Of a DNA stretch of 52,944 nt, positions 42,951 through 50,490 are shown piece after piece; the first letter of the stretch is position 1, and each line of letters begins with the position of its first letter. The notes beneath the pieces are model-generated. The model did not search any database and was not told the DNA's origin. It saw only the letters and a program-made list of their open reading frames with translations. Made by a program: the position numbers and the translations under genes. The stretch is from Lachnospiraceae bacterium (GTDB taxonomy: Bacteria > Bacillota_A > Clostridia > Lachnospirales > Lachnospiraceae): assembly GCA_016291475.1 (NCBI GenBank), contig JAEEXJ010000006.1, forward strand, positions 1 through 52,944. Reading direction: 5' to 3'.

Positions 42951-43661
42951 ATGAGATACGATAACATTACAAAGGCCGTATTCATAAACAGACCGAACAG
43001 GTTTATTGCTAATGTGGAAATAGACGGACATAGTGAGACGGTACATGTTAAGAATACCGGCAGATGTAAAGAACTCCTTATCCCGGGGTGTGAAGTGTGG
43101 CTCACGGCTCCGGACAGTCCGGGGAGAAAAACAAGGTACGATCTTGTTGCGGTAAGGAAGAGTACGGGTATTCTTTTCAACATAGACTCTCAGGCACCGA
43201 ATAAGGTGGTAAAAGAATGGCTCGAAGGTGAGGGATATGATAAGGTGATCCCCGAGTATACCTATGGAGCATCCAGAATAGATTTCTATATGGAAAAAGG
43301 ATCCGAAAAGTATCTTATGGAAGTCAAAGGTTGTACCCTTGAGGAGAACGGCATAGGGTATTTCCCCGATGCACCGACCGAAAGAGGAGTCAAGCACATC
43401 CACGAACTTATCGCTGCCCGGAAGGCAAGCTGCAATGCAATCCTTGCTTTCGTGATCCAGATGGACGGTGTCAGTGAAGTTAGGGCAAATGTGGCGACTC
43501 ATCCCGAATTCGGAACGGCACTTGATGAGGCTGTGAAAGCCGGAGTTGAGGTAAAATTTCTAAAATGCCATGTGGAGCCGGATCTGCTTGAGATTGTAGA
43601 GGAGAATAAGGCTTGTTTACGTCGGAAAAGATTTCCTGATATCTTAGGATCTTGCGGTTAA
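42951..43661 (+). CDS. sfsA: SfsA, DNA/RNA nuclease family protein
   Basis: A 236-aa protein matching SfsA: an N-terminal OB-like part (RPNRFIANVEIDG...VHVKNTGRCKELLIPG) and a C-terminal PD-(D/E)xK nuclease core (EYTYGASRIDFYMEKG...YLMEVKGCTL, FPDAPTERGVKHI). SfsA was first named for a sugar fermentation phenotype; the fold indicates a nuclease. It begins 9 nt after the MIF gene and converges on DUF1893. Confidence 0.93.
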   Translation: MRYDNITKAVFINRPNRFIANVEIDGHSETVHVKNTGRCKELLIPGCEVWLTAPDSPGRKTRYDLVAVRKSTGILFNIDSQAPNKVVKEWLEGEGYDKVIPEYTYGASRIDFYMEKGSEKYLMEVKGCTLEENGIGYFPDAPTERGVKHIHELIAARKASCNAILAFVIQMDGVSEVRANVATHPEFGTALDEAVKAGVEVKFLKCHVEPDLLEIVEENKACLRRKRFPDILGSCG

Positions 43662-43695
43662 GGTAAAGCCGGAGCCCTTTGAGTTCGGAGAATAC

Positions 43696-44124
43696 TTATT
43701 TAAAAGGCTGCTTACCGCTTAATTCCATGATCTTTTTTCGCAGAGCTTCGTAACCTGCATCGATATCAAGTATATCTGCGACGGTCTTTTCCATGGGGCA
43801 GATATCATCTCCTCTGCGATTTATGATCTTTTCGGTAAGTGTTCCGTAGGAAAAAGGGATGTCGTGAGCTATGAGGAAATCGGCACCTGCTTTTGACATT
43901 ATTTCTCCGTAGACTTCCGAAATGCCTGCTTTTACAAAGAGCATCGCCGCAGCCTTGCCTACTATAAGGTCGGCAGCGGAATATCCGCAGAGGTCTCTGC
44001 CATCTGCGATGAATTTCATCATGGGAGAGATACCTTTCCCGTCGTCAATAATTATGTTTTCATCCCTGCACAGGCATATGGAATGCCCGTGCAGGTTTTC
44101 TTTTGCAATATCTATATCACTCAT
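43696..44124 (-). CDS. DUF1893 family protein
   Basis: A 142-aa soluble protein matching DUF1893: KENLHGHSICLCRDENIII near the N-terminus, the central DLIVGKAAAMLFVKAGISEVYGEIMSKAGADFL and CPMEKTVADI toward the end. The fold is related to cytidine deaminases by family knowledge; activity is untested as far as I know. It is the second gene of a minus-strand pair, starting 8 nt inside the end of the ECF S-component gene. Confidence 0.85.
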   Translation of the reverse strand: MSDIDIAKENLHGHSICLCRDENIIIDDGKGISPMMKFIADGRDLCGYSAADLIVGKAAAMLFVKAGISEVYGEIMSKAGADFLIAHDIPFSYGTLTEKIINRRGDDICPMEKTVADILDIDAGYEALRKKIMELSGKQPFK

Positions 44125-44701
44125 TTTCTTTATCTTCGATCAAAAGATTGCGAAGTCCGATCATTATTACGGGTGCGAGAACTGCCTGGATCAGGAGACC
44201 GGGAATGCCTGTGATGATCTGGCCCCATATCATGGGTACGGTAAAAGTGGTGAAAGAAGCGGTAAGTGCGATCGCACCGAGGAATACGAGTCTTCCCGCA
44301 ATCTGTGCACAGATAACCGCAGGGAATGCCCACATGGCATTTGATACGATCTTCTTGCTAAACAGTCCGGAAACTGCTGCGAAAACAGCAAGTTCAAGAA
44401 TCATGAAGGGAAGTCTGGGAGCAGCGGGCATGGGATTTCCGCTAAGTGATGTGAGCATAAAGCTTACAAGAGGAGAAAGTATACCTACCGCGAGCGCCCA
44501 TTTGGTTCCGAGAAGGCATCCGCCTATAAGAATGGGAAGATACATGGGGAGGTATTTGACTCCTCCGGACTGTCCCAGAGCCAGGTGGACCAGCTGAGGA
44601 AGGAGGACTGCAAGTGCGATGAGTCCTGCCGAAATTACAGTTTTAACGGCAATCGATTTTTGTGTGGTGGCACTTCTTAATGCGAGAATATTGTCTATCA
44701 T
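44117..44701 (-). CDS. ECF transporter substrate-binding S component
   Basis: A 194-aa membrane protein with about six hydrophobic segments and the S-component feel: VISAGLIALAVLLPQLVHLA, YLPMYLPILIGGCLLGTKWALAVGILSPLVSF, FMILELAVFAAVSGLF. It would bind a vitamin or cofactor precursor and use a shared energising module encoded elsewhere. ATG 44701 has SD AGGGGA at 7 nt; the frame is open further to 44722. The coupled DUF1893 gene hints at a nucleoside-like or pyrimidine-derived substrate, which is inference only. Confidence 0.83.
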   Translation of the reverse strand: MIDNILALRSATTQKSIAVKTVISAGLIALAVLLPQLVHLALGQSGGVKYLPMYLPILIGGCLLGTKWALAVGILSPLVSFMLTSLSGNPMPAAPRLPFMILELAVFAAVSGLFSKKIVSNAMWAFPAVICAQIAGRLVFLGAIALTASFTTFTVPMIWGQIITGIPGLLIQAVLAPVIMIGLRNLLIEDKENE

Positions 44702-44922
44702 GATTGTTCCCCTTTTATACATTTGTTTATTGGTTACGATCGGTCATTACCATAATAATACAATCCCGGCTTGAATTTTTCTCCTGTTTTTCTGTTATGT
44801 TACGGACGGTTTTTTGTCATGAATGAAATATTGGCCTAATCAAGCGCTGATCGTCAGTAAAAGCATCAATAATCCGAAAAAACCCTCAATTTGAGGCCTT
44901 TTATAGCGTAAAAGCGTAGGCT

Positions 44923-44963
44923 GAGGCATCAAAAAACGGCAAATCAATTACTTTCGATGCTTC
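44923..44963. repeat. Hairpin repeat, copy 1 of the GGCATC pair
   Basis: GAGGCATC (44923-44930) pairs with GATGCTTC (44956-44963), one G-T, around a 25-nt loop. Loop and arms resemble the next copy at 44984-45026. The rest of the spacer from 44723 to here holds a short hairpin CCTCAATTTGAGG (44884-44896) with T's on the minus strand and nothing else I can name. Confidence 0.5.
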
Positions 44964-44980
44964 TTCCCGTAAAAAGGTGC

Positions 44981-45026
44981 AAAAAAGGCATCAAAAATCG
45001 TAGGATTCATAGAATTCGATGCCTTT
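44981..45026 (-). terminator. Hairpin repeat, copy 2, terminator-like on the minus strand
   Basis: AAAGGCATC (44984-44992) pairs perfectly with GATGCCTTT (45018-45026) around 25 nt, the same loop length as copy 1. Read on the minus strand, the hairpin ends in six T's, so it would stop transcripts coming from tRNA-Pro. Confidence 0.6.
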
Positions 45027-45042
45027 GCAGAAAATGCCTATG

Positions 45043-45091
45043 AAAAGAAGCCCTATTGCTCGGAGGAATGTCTCCTTCGCAAAGGGCTTCT
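45043..45091 (-). terminator. Second terminator of tRNA-Pro (hairpin B)
   Basis: AGAAGCCCT (45046-45054) pairs perfectly with AGGGCTTCT (45083-45091) around a 28-nt loop, with a small inner stem GGAG/CTCC (45062-45065 with 45072-45075). On the minus strand TTTT follows. It shares the loop core CTCGGAGGAATG with hairpin A. Confidence 0.7.
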
Positions 45092-45120
45092 AAAAGTCGT
45101 GCGTGATGGTCACGCCAATT

Positions 45121-45169
45121 AAAAGAGGCTCTAACCACTCGAAGGAATGCCTTCTCGCGGAGAGCCTCT
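45121..45169 (-). terminator. First terminator of tRNA-Pro (hairpin A)
   Basis: AGAGGCTCT (45124-45132) pairs perfectly with AGAGCCTCT (45161-45169) around a 28-nt loop with inner stem GAAGG/CCTTC (45141-45145 with 45150-45154). On the minus strand it ends in TTTTAATT, 5 nt after the tRNA. Confidence 0.75.
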
Positions 45170-45174
45170 AATAA

Positions 45175-45248
<74 letters not shown>

Positions 45249-45300
45249 TAAATAATAATTTTATAACAATATTTGTGTTGAAGTTGTGCCGTTTTAATGG

Positions 45301-45325
45301 GAAAATAACCATATATGTTGTTTTC
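45301..45325 (+). promoter_or_regulatory. Operator-like dyad upstream of the GH3 gene
   Basis: The inverted repeat GAAAATAAC-N7-GTTGTTTTC has 9-nt arms with one mismatch. It overlaps a possible -35 TTGTTT (45318-45323); the -10 is unclear (TCATAC, 45342-45347). It could be a repressor site controlling the glucosidase operon. Confidence 0.4.
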
Positions 45326-45386
45326 CGAAACGACTTAAGAATCATACACTTTTTGAAAATATGTGTCAATCACAGGGGGTACCTAT

Positions 45387-47522
45387 ATGGCGACTAAGAA
45401 AGTAAAGCACATGACCGTTAAAGAGATCAGGGAGATAGTCTCCAAACTCACACTTAAAGAGAAGGCCTATCTTACTTCGGGAGTAGGAAGTTGGGAGACA
45501 GCGGCATTTCCCAAGAAAGGTATTCCCAAGGAGTGGATGTGCGACGGCCCTCACGGACTCAGAAAGCAGATCAATGATGTTCACGCAAGTATCAATGATT
45601 CCATTGATGCGGTAAGTTTCCCCGCAGAATGTGCCATAGCTGCAAGCTGGGACAGAGAGCTTATTTATGAAGCGGCAAAGGCTATCGGTAATGAGGCTCA
45701 GGCTAATGATGTTCAGATGGTCCTCGGACCCGGCGTCAACATGAAGAGAAGCCCTCTTTGCGGACGTAACTTTGAATATCTCTCGGAAGATCCCTGCCTT
45801 GCGGGTGAGCTTGGCGCTGCATATGTTAACGGTCTCCAGAGCACCGGAGTATCGGCTTGCGTTAAGCACTTTTTTGCAAATTCACAGGAGACGGACCGCT
45901 TTACCTCATCAAGCGAAATGGATGAGACTACCGAGCGCCAGATCTATCTGCCTGCATTTGAGACCGTTGTTAAAAAGGCTCATCCTCAGTCTGTCATGGC
46001 CTCATATAACAAGGTCGGCGGAACATACATGACCGAGAATAAGAAATACCTTACCGATATCCTCAGAAAAGAATGGGGATTTGACGGAATGGTTGTAAGT
46101 GACTGGGGAGCTACTCATAACAGACCCGGTGCCATCGAAGCGGGATGCGACCTTACCATGTGGCAGCAGCATGAAACCGATAAGGACATCATTAAAGCAG
46201 TAAAGAGCGGAAAGCTTGCGGAGTCCAGACTCGATGAAGCATGCGTTAACATTCTCAGGCACGTATTCAAAACTCTTGAAAAGCATAAGGCAAACGCCAA
46301 GGTAGATCTTGATAAGAATCATGAGGTAGCAAGGAAGCTTTTCGAAAGCTCTGTCGTACTTCTTAAAAATGACGGAAATATTCTTCCTATCAGCAAGAAG
46401 AAAAATGTACTCCTTCTCGGTGACTTTGCAAAGAATCCCAGATATCAGGGCGGCGGAAGCTCTCATGTATCAACCTGCAGGGCAACCAATGTAGTTGATG
46501 CCACCAAGGATATGCCCAATGTGTCATATAAGAAGGGATACGGTCCCGGACCCAAGGCTCCGACCCTTACCGATCCCGAATTCTGGACCACACGCATCAC
46601 TCCTTCGGATTATAAGCCTGATAAGAAGCTTATCTCCGAAGCTGTAAAGGCAGCAAAGAAAGCGGATATAGTAGTGATCTTTGCAGGACTTCCCGAGGCG
46701 CTCGAATCCGAAGGTGCAGACCGTATCGATATGAGAATGCCCGATTCTCACAACGCACTTATCGAAGAGGTTGCGAAGGTCAATAAGAATGTCGTAGTGG
46801 TACTTCAGAACGGTGCACCCGTAGAGATGCCCTGGATAGATGATGTAAAGGGTATCCTTGAGACTTATCTCGGAGGAGAAGCAAGCGGTGAAGTGGTAAG
46901 AGACGTACTCTTCGGAGACGTTAACCCGTCAGGAAGACTTCCCGAGACCTTCCCCTTCATCCTCGAAGACAATCCTTCATATCTGTTCTATTTCGGATGT
47001 GATGATGTTGTTAAATACAGCGAAGGCGAGTTCATCGGTTACAGATATTACACTACCAAGATGATGCCCGTACTTTTCCCCTTCGGATACGGACTTTCAT
47101 ATACCAAGTTTGATTACTCCGATCTTAAGATCGATGCCAAGGGCTTTATCGGAGACGAGAAGACGGGCGGTATCACCGTATCTGTCAAGGTGACTAACAC
47201 CGGAAGAAAAGCCGGAAGAGAAGTCGTTCAGCTCTATGTAGGCGTTAACAAATGTGCTCTTAAGAGACCCGTGAGAGAACTTAAGGGATTTGCAAAGACC
47301 GGTCTCCTTAAGCCCGGTGAGAGTGAAACCGTAACATTTGAGCTTACATCCAGAGATTTCGCTCATTGGAACGAAGAGGCCAAGGCGTATGTTCACTATA
47401 CCGGTGAGTATGAGATCCTGATCGCTAAGGATGCGGAGACTATCGTTTTTGCCGCACCCGTTGACATTGAGGGAGCATATCCCCGCAAAACCGTAAACAA
47501 CAATAATCCTGACATCAACTGA
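45387..47522 (+). CDS. GH3 family beta-glucosidase (cytoplasmic)
   Basis: A 711-aa glycoside hydrolase of family 3 with the usual order: TIM-barrel-like domain (about 15-315; WDRELIYEAAKAIGNEAQANDVQMVLGPGVN in pieces, KHFFANSQE), nucleophile Asp in GMVVSDWGA, the alpha/beta sandwich domain (about 330-560) and a C-terminal fibronectin III-like domain (VKVTNTGRKAGREVVQLYV). No signal peptide is present, so it acts on imported glucosides. GTG 45363 is in frame, but ATG 45387 has SD AGGGGG 6-7 nt upstream. Its stop is 1 nt before the sensor-GGDEF gene. Confidence 0.93.
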   Translation: MATKKVKHMTVKEIREIVSKLTLKEKAYLTSGVGSWETAAFPKKGIPKEWMCDGPHGLRKQINDVHASINDSIDAVSFPAECAIAASWDRELIYEAAKAIGNEAQANDVQMVLGPGVNMKRSPLCGRNFEYLSEDPCLAGELGAAYVNGLQSTGVSACVKHFFANSQETDRFTSSSEMDETTERQIYLPAFETVVKKAHPQSVMASYNKVGGTYMTENKKYLTDILRKEWGFDGMVVSDWGATHNRPGAIEAGCDLTMWQQHETDKDIIKAVKSGKLAESRLDEACVNILRHVFKTLEKHKANAKVDLDKNHEVARKLFESSVVLLKNDGNILPISKKKNVLLLGDFAKNPRYQGGGSSHVSTCRATNVVDATKDMPNVSYKKGYGPGPKAPTLTDPEFWTTRITPSDYKPDKKLISEAVKAAKKADIVVIFAGLPEALESEGADRIDMRMPDSHNALIEEVAKVNKNVVVVLQNGAPVEMPWIDDVKGILETYLGGEASGEVVRDVLFGDVNPSGRLPETFPFILEDNPSYLFYFGCDDVVKYSEGEFIGYRYYTTKMMPVLFPFGYGLSYTKFDYSDLKIDAKGFIGDEKTGGITVSVKVTNTGRKAGREVVQLYVGVNKCALKRPVRELKGFAKTGLLKPGESETVTFELTSRDFAHWNEEAKAYVHYTGEYEILIAKDAETIVFAAPVDIEGAYPRKTVNNNNPDIN

Positions 47523-47523
47523 T

Positions 47524-49413
47524 ATGAAAAAAAGAAAAAGACTTGCACTGTTCGGAAGTAGTCTTTCAAGCAGATACAGAAGAATATTGAGTAGGGCTTT
47601 TTCTATTGCCGCCGATGAACTGGACGTAGATCTGGTCATTTTCAATGCATACGGAAAGCTTCGCAGCATCAATTCCGTGGAACCGGATAATGAATCCGGA
47701 CTCATAGACTATGTGGATATCGATCAGTTTGACGGCGTTGTATTTGACGGAGAAGGTTATCTGGTAAACGGATTGACGGATAAGGTCGAGCGAAAACTTC
47801 GCGCGTCCGGGCGTCCGGTTGTTTCCATCAGCAGCCACATCGACGGATTCTACAATATAGAATTTGATGATGAGGGTGGTCTCAGACAAATGGTCGAGCA
47901 TTTTTTAGACCATCATCACTTTACCAAAATAGGATATATGTCCGGATACCTTCCTCATCCCGACTCCATCAAAAGACTTAATGAGTTCCGCACCGTTATG
48001 AGAGAGCACGGTCTTCCCGAAGACGGTGTCGGAATGTTTGAGGGTGACTTCTGGTATAACAAGGGAACGGAGGCGGCAAGGTATTTCCTATCCCTTCCGG
48101 AGCGCCCTGAGGCCATAGTCTGTGCCAATGACTATATGGCCATATCTCTTTGCGATGCTCTGAGAAAGTTTGGAATAAGAGTTCCTCAGGACATAGCCGT
48201 TTCGGGATATGACGGAACTCCCGAGGGCAAAGATTTCCTTCCGAACCTGTCTTCCGTAACAAGGGAACAGCTTGAGGTAGCACGCAAAGCACTGAAACTT
48301 CTCGTGCATTTGTCCGATGGCGGGAATGCCGGTGATATGGATCTTACTGTCAGACCCAAGCCCTATTTCAGCCAGTCCTGTGGATGCGAGCCTCTTGAGT
48401 ATCAGCATGTATTTGATACCTTTGACCGAGTTCAGGATGAGATGAGAAAGCTGAACGAAGGTATTTTTGAGTCGGAATCCGCCATGGTCAAGCTTAATAA
48501 GGCTGAGAGCGTACGGACCATGGAGAATATATTCGCCGAGGATTCCGTGAATTTCGGTGATTATTCCGCATTCTTTATGATGGTGCACACGGACTCCGCC
48601 GGAAGGCCGTCCTATGACAGTGAGTTCACCATGCCCTCGGGAAAGTTTATTCCGGTAATGTGGATAGACAAAAAGGGAGAATACAAGGGCAGTTCACGCG
48701 GTCTAAGCAGTTCAAAGATCATCCCCGATTCAAATTCCGACAGGCCGCATGTCTATTATGTAATGGCTGTTCACTACGCGGAAAAGATATTCGGATATAC
48801 CGTTCTGGAACTTACCGGAAGGGATATATTCAATGAATTCTACAATGTATGGCTCCATACCATGGGGCTTTCGCTTGATACCCTCAAAAAGAACGATCAT
48901 ATCGAAAAACTTATAGGCAGACTTGAAGGCCTGAGTGTTACGGATGAATTGACAGGCCTGTTAAACAGGCGCGGGTTCGAAGACAGAACCCGTGAGATCG
49001 TTTCCGGATATAAAGAGTCAAAGACAGTCTGCACAATGGTAATCGATATGGACGGTCTCAAACTTATAAATGACAGATTCGGACACTTTGAGGGCGACAG
49101 GGCCATCAGAGCACTTGCGGACAGCATCAAAAAGAGCAGTAATTTCGGCGAGATCGCAGGAAGATCCGGCGGAGATGAATTCTACGTATTTGCCTCGGAT
49201 TATTCGGAAGCGCGAATTAACAGATTTATCGAGCGGATGAATGAGTGTATTGCCGAATATAACAATTCCAATAAGATGGATTATAAGCTTGATTTCAGCA
49301 TCGGAACCTATCTGACCGAGACCGATTCCTACGGCAGGATCGAAGAATATTTCAAGATCAGCGATGCCCGTATGTATGAGCAGAAGATGTCAAAACCGGG
49401 CAGGAGAAAATAG
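47524..49413 (+). CDS. LacI-type sugar sensor domain fused to GGDEF diguanylate cyclase
   Basis: A 629-aa cytoplasmic protein. Residues 1-~290 form a type I periplasmic-binding fold as in LacI/GalR regulators (KKRKRLALFGSSLSSRYRRI, FDGVVFDGEGYLV, PEAIVCANDYMAISLCDALR, IAVSGYDGTPEGKDFLPNLSSV) but with no helix-turn-helix and no signal peptide. A middle region (~300-450) may be GAF-like. The GGDEF domain (~470-629) has an intact active site, GRSGGDEFYVF (about 546-555), and the allosteric RxxD I-site is replaced by NFGE. It is 1 nt downstream of the GH3 gene. A sugar ligand is inferred. Confidence 0.88.
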   Translation: MKKRKRLALFGSSLSSRYRRILSRAFSIAADELDVDLVIFNAYGKLRSINSVEPDNESGLIDYVDIDQFDGVVFDGEGYLVNGLTDKVERKLRASGRPVVSISSHIDGFYNIEFDDEGGLRQMVEHFLDHHHFTKIGYMSGYLPHPDSIKRLNEFRTVMREHGLPEDGVGMFEGDFWYNKGTEAARYFLSLPERPEAIVCANDYMAISLCDALRKFGIRVPQDIAVSGYDGTPEGKDFLPNLSSVTREQLEVARKALKLLVHLSDGGNAGDMDLTVRPKPYFSQSCGCEPLEYQHVFDTFDRVQDEMRKLNEGIFESESAMVKLNKAESVRTMENIFAEDSVNFGDYSAFFMMVHTDSAGRPSYDSEFTMPSGKFIPVMWIDKKGEYKGSSRGLSSSKIIPDSNSDRPHVYYVMAVHYAEKIFGYTVLELTGRDIFNEFYNVWLHTMGLSLDTLKKNDHIEKLIGRLEGLSVTDELTGLLNRRGFEDRTREIVSGYKESKTVCTMVIDMDGLKLINDRFGHFEGDRAIRALADSIKKSSNFGEIAGRSGGDEFYVFASDYSEARINRFIERMNECIAEYNNSNKMDYKLDFSIGTYLTETDSYGRIEEYFKISDARMYEQKMSKPGRRK

Positions 49414-49448
49414 GGTTTTAAAAAATTTTAAAAAAATAAAAATTTTTG

Positions 49449-49477
49449 TTGCATTTTTAAATCGAAGATGGTAATAT
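49449..49477 (+). promoter_or_regulatory. Promoter of tRNA-Lys
   Basis: The -35 TTGCAT (49449-49454) and -10 TAATAT (49472-49477) are separated by 17 bp and lie 22 bp before the tRNA, with A/T-rich tracts upstream (49423-49448). Confidence 0.7.
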
Positions 49478-49498
49478 CTCATCGTTGCACTAAAGAAA

Positions 49499-49571
49499 GG
49501 ACCGCTAGCTCAGTTGGTAGAGCACCTGACTCTTAATCAGGGTGTCCAGGGTTCGAGCCCCTGGCGGTCCA
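49499..49571 (+). tRNA. tRNA-Lys (CTT)
   Basis: Acceptor GGACCGC pairs with GCGGTCC (49564-49570), discriminator A at 49571. The anticodon stem CCTGA/TCAGG encloses loop CTCTTAA with anticodon CTT at 49532-49534. The T-arm carries GGTTCGAGCCC. A terminator follows directly. Confidence 0.96.
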
Positions 49572-49575
49572 CGCG

Positions 49576-49620
49576 AGGTCGCAGGCTTGCTTAGAAGCGG
49601 GTTTGTGGCCTTTTCTTTTT
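49576..49620 (+). terminator. Terminator of tRNA-Lys
   Basis: The arm AGGTCGCAGGCTTGC (49576-49590) pairs with GCGGGTTTGTGGCCT (49597-49611) through several G-T pairs around a 6-nt loop, followed by TTTCTTTTT. It ends 19 nt before tatD-like, which shows no separate promoter. Confidence 0.78.
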
Positions 49621-49639
49621 ATATTCGAAAAGAGGTACT

Positions 49640-50422
49640 ATGGCACCTATATTTGATACACATGTTCATTATGATGACGAGGCTTTCTCGGAAGACAGGG
49701 AAAATGTACTTTCTTCCCTCAGAAAGTACGGCGTTTCGAAAGTGACGAATATCGGAGCGGGGATTGCGAGTTCCAAAACCGCCCTTGAACTGGCTAAGAA
49801 AACGCCTTGGATGTACTGCGCACTGGGAGTTATCCCCGGACAGTGCAGCGAGATAAATGAAGAGACATGGAAATGGCTGTGTGAAGCTGCCGAAAAAGAA
49901 GAAAAATGCGTAGCAATAGGCGAGATCGGACTTGACCATCATTGGGATGACGACCCCTGGGATGTTCAGGCTAAATGGTTTATTGAGCAGATGGATCTGG
50001 CACGGAGACTCGGAAAGCCCATGGTCATCCACTCAAGAGAAGCGGCAAAAGATACGATAGATATTATGAAGGAGCATCACGCGGGAGACATAGGCGGGGT
50101 AATGCACTGTTATTCGTATTCAGCAGAGTCTGCCAGGGAATTCCTGAATATGGGTTTCTTTTTCGGGATAGGCGGGGTTGTGACCTTCAAAAATGCCAAA
50201 AAACTCACAGAGGCCGTCGAGTACATACCGCTTTCGAATATAGTTCTGGAGACGGATTGCCCTTATCTGGCACCGACTCCCCACAGAGGAGAGAGGAACT
50301 TTTCCGGGTATCTTCCCCTGGTCATTGAAAGGATCGCCGAGATCAAGAAAATAAGCCCCGAAGAGGTGGCTGAAGCGACCTGGCTCAATGCCCACAGACT
50401 ATACAAAATAAGCGAAACATGA
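49640..50422 (+). CDS. TatD family hydrolase (YcfH-like)
   Basis: A 260-aa metal-dependent TIM-barrel hydrolase. Metal ligands are in IFDTHVHYDD, IGEIGLDHHW, MVIHSRE, MHCYS and LETDCPYLAPTPHRG. TatD proteins are 3'-5' exonucleases or deacylases acting in DNA repair or tRNA quality control. SD AGAGG lies 7 nt upstream. The length is typical. Confidence 0.93.
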   Translation: MAPIFDTHVHYDDEAFSEDRENVLSSLRKYGVSKVTNIGAGIASSKTALELAKKTPWMYCALGVIPGQCSEINEETWKWLCEAAEKEEKCVAIGEIGLDHHWDDDPWDVQAKWFIEQMDLARRLGKPMVIHSREAAKDTIDIMKEHHAGDIGGVMHCYSYSAESAREFLNMGFFFGIGGVVTFKNAKKLTEAVEYIPLSNIVLETDCPYLAPTPHRGERNFSGYLPLVIERIAEIKKISPEEVAEATWLNAHRLYKISET

Positions 50423-50423
50423 T

Positions 50424-50455
50424 AAAATCATTACATAAATTAATGTGATTTTTTC
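50424..50455 (+). terminator. Terminator after the TatD-family gene
   Basis: AAAATCATTA (50424-50433) pairs with TAATG and ATTTT (50441-50452, two-base bulge) around CATAAAT, ending in a T-run. Confidence 0.65.
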
Positions 50456-50490
50456 TTACGGTACCGGGGGTTCAAACGGGGGTACTGGAT

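Noticed and set aside
44850..45170. CRISPR array or insertion-sequence remnant
   Set aside because: The repeats are imperfect hairpins in two pairs, not regular direct repeats with spacers. No transposase or terminal repeats were found.
45363..45386. Earlier non-ATG starts: GTG 45363, TTG 16463, GTG 19679
   Set aside because: Each has an in-frame ATG shortly downstream with a well-spaced ribosome binding site.
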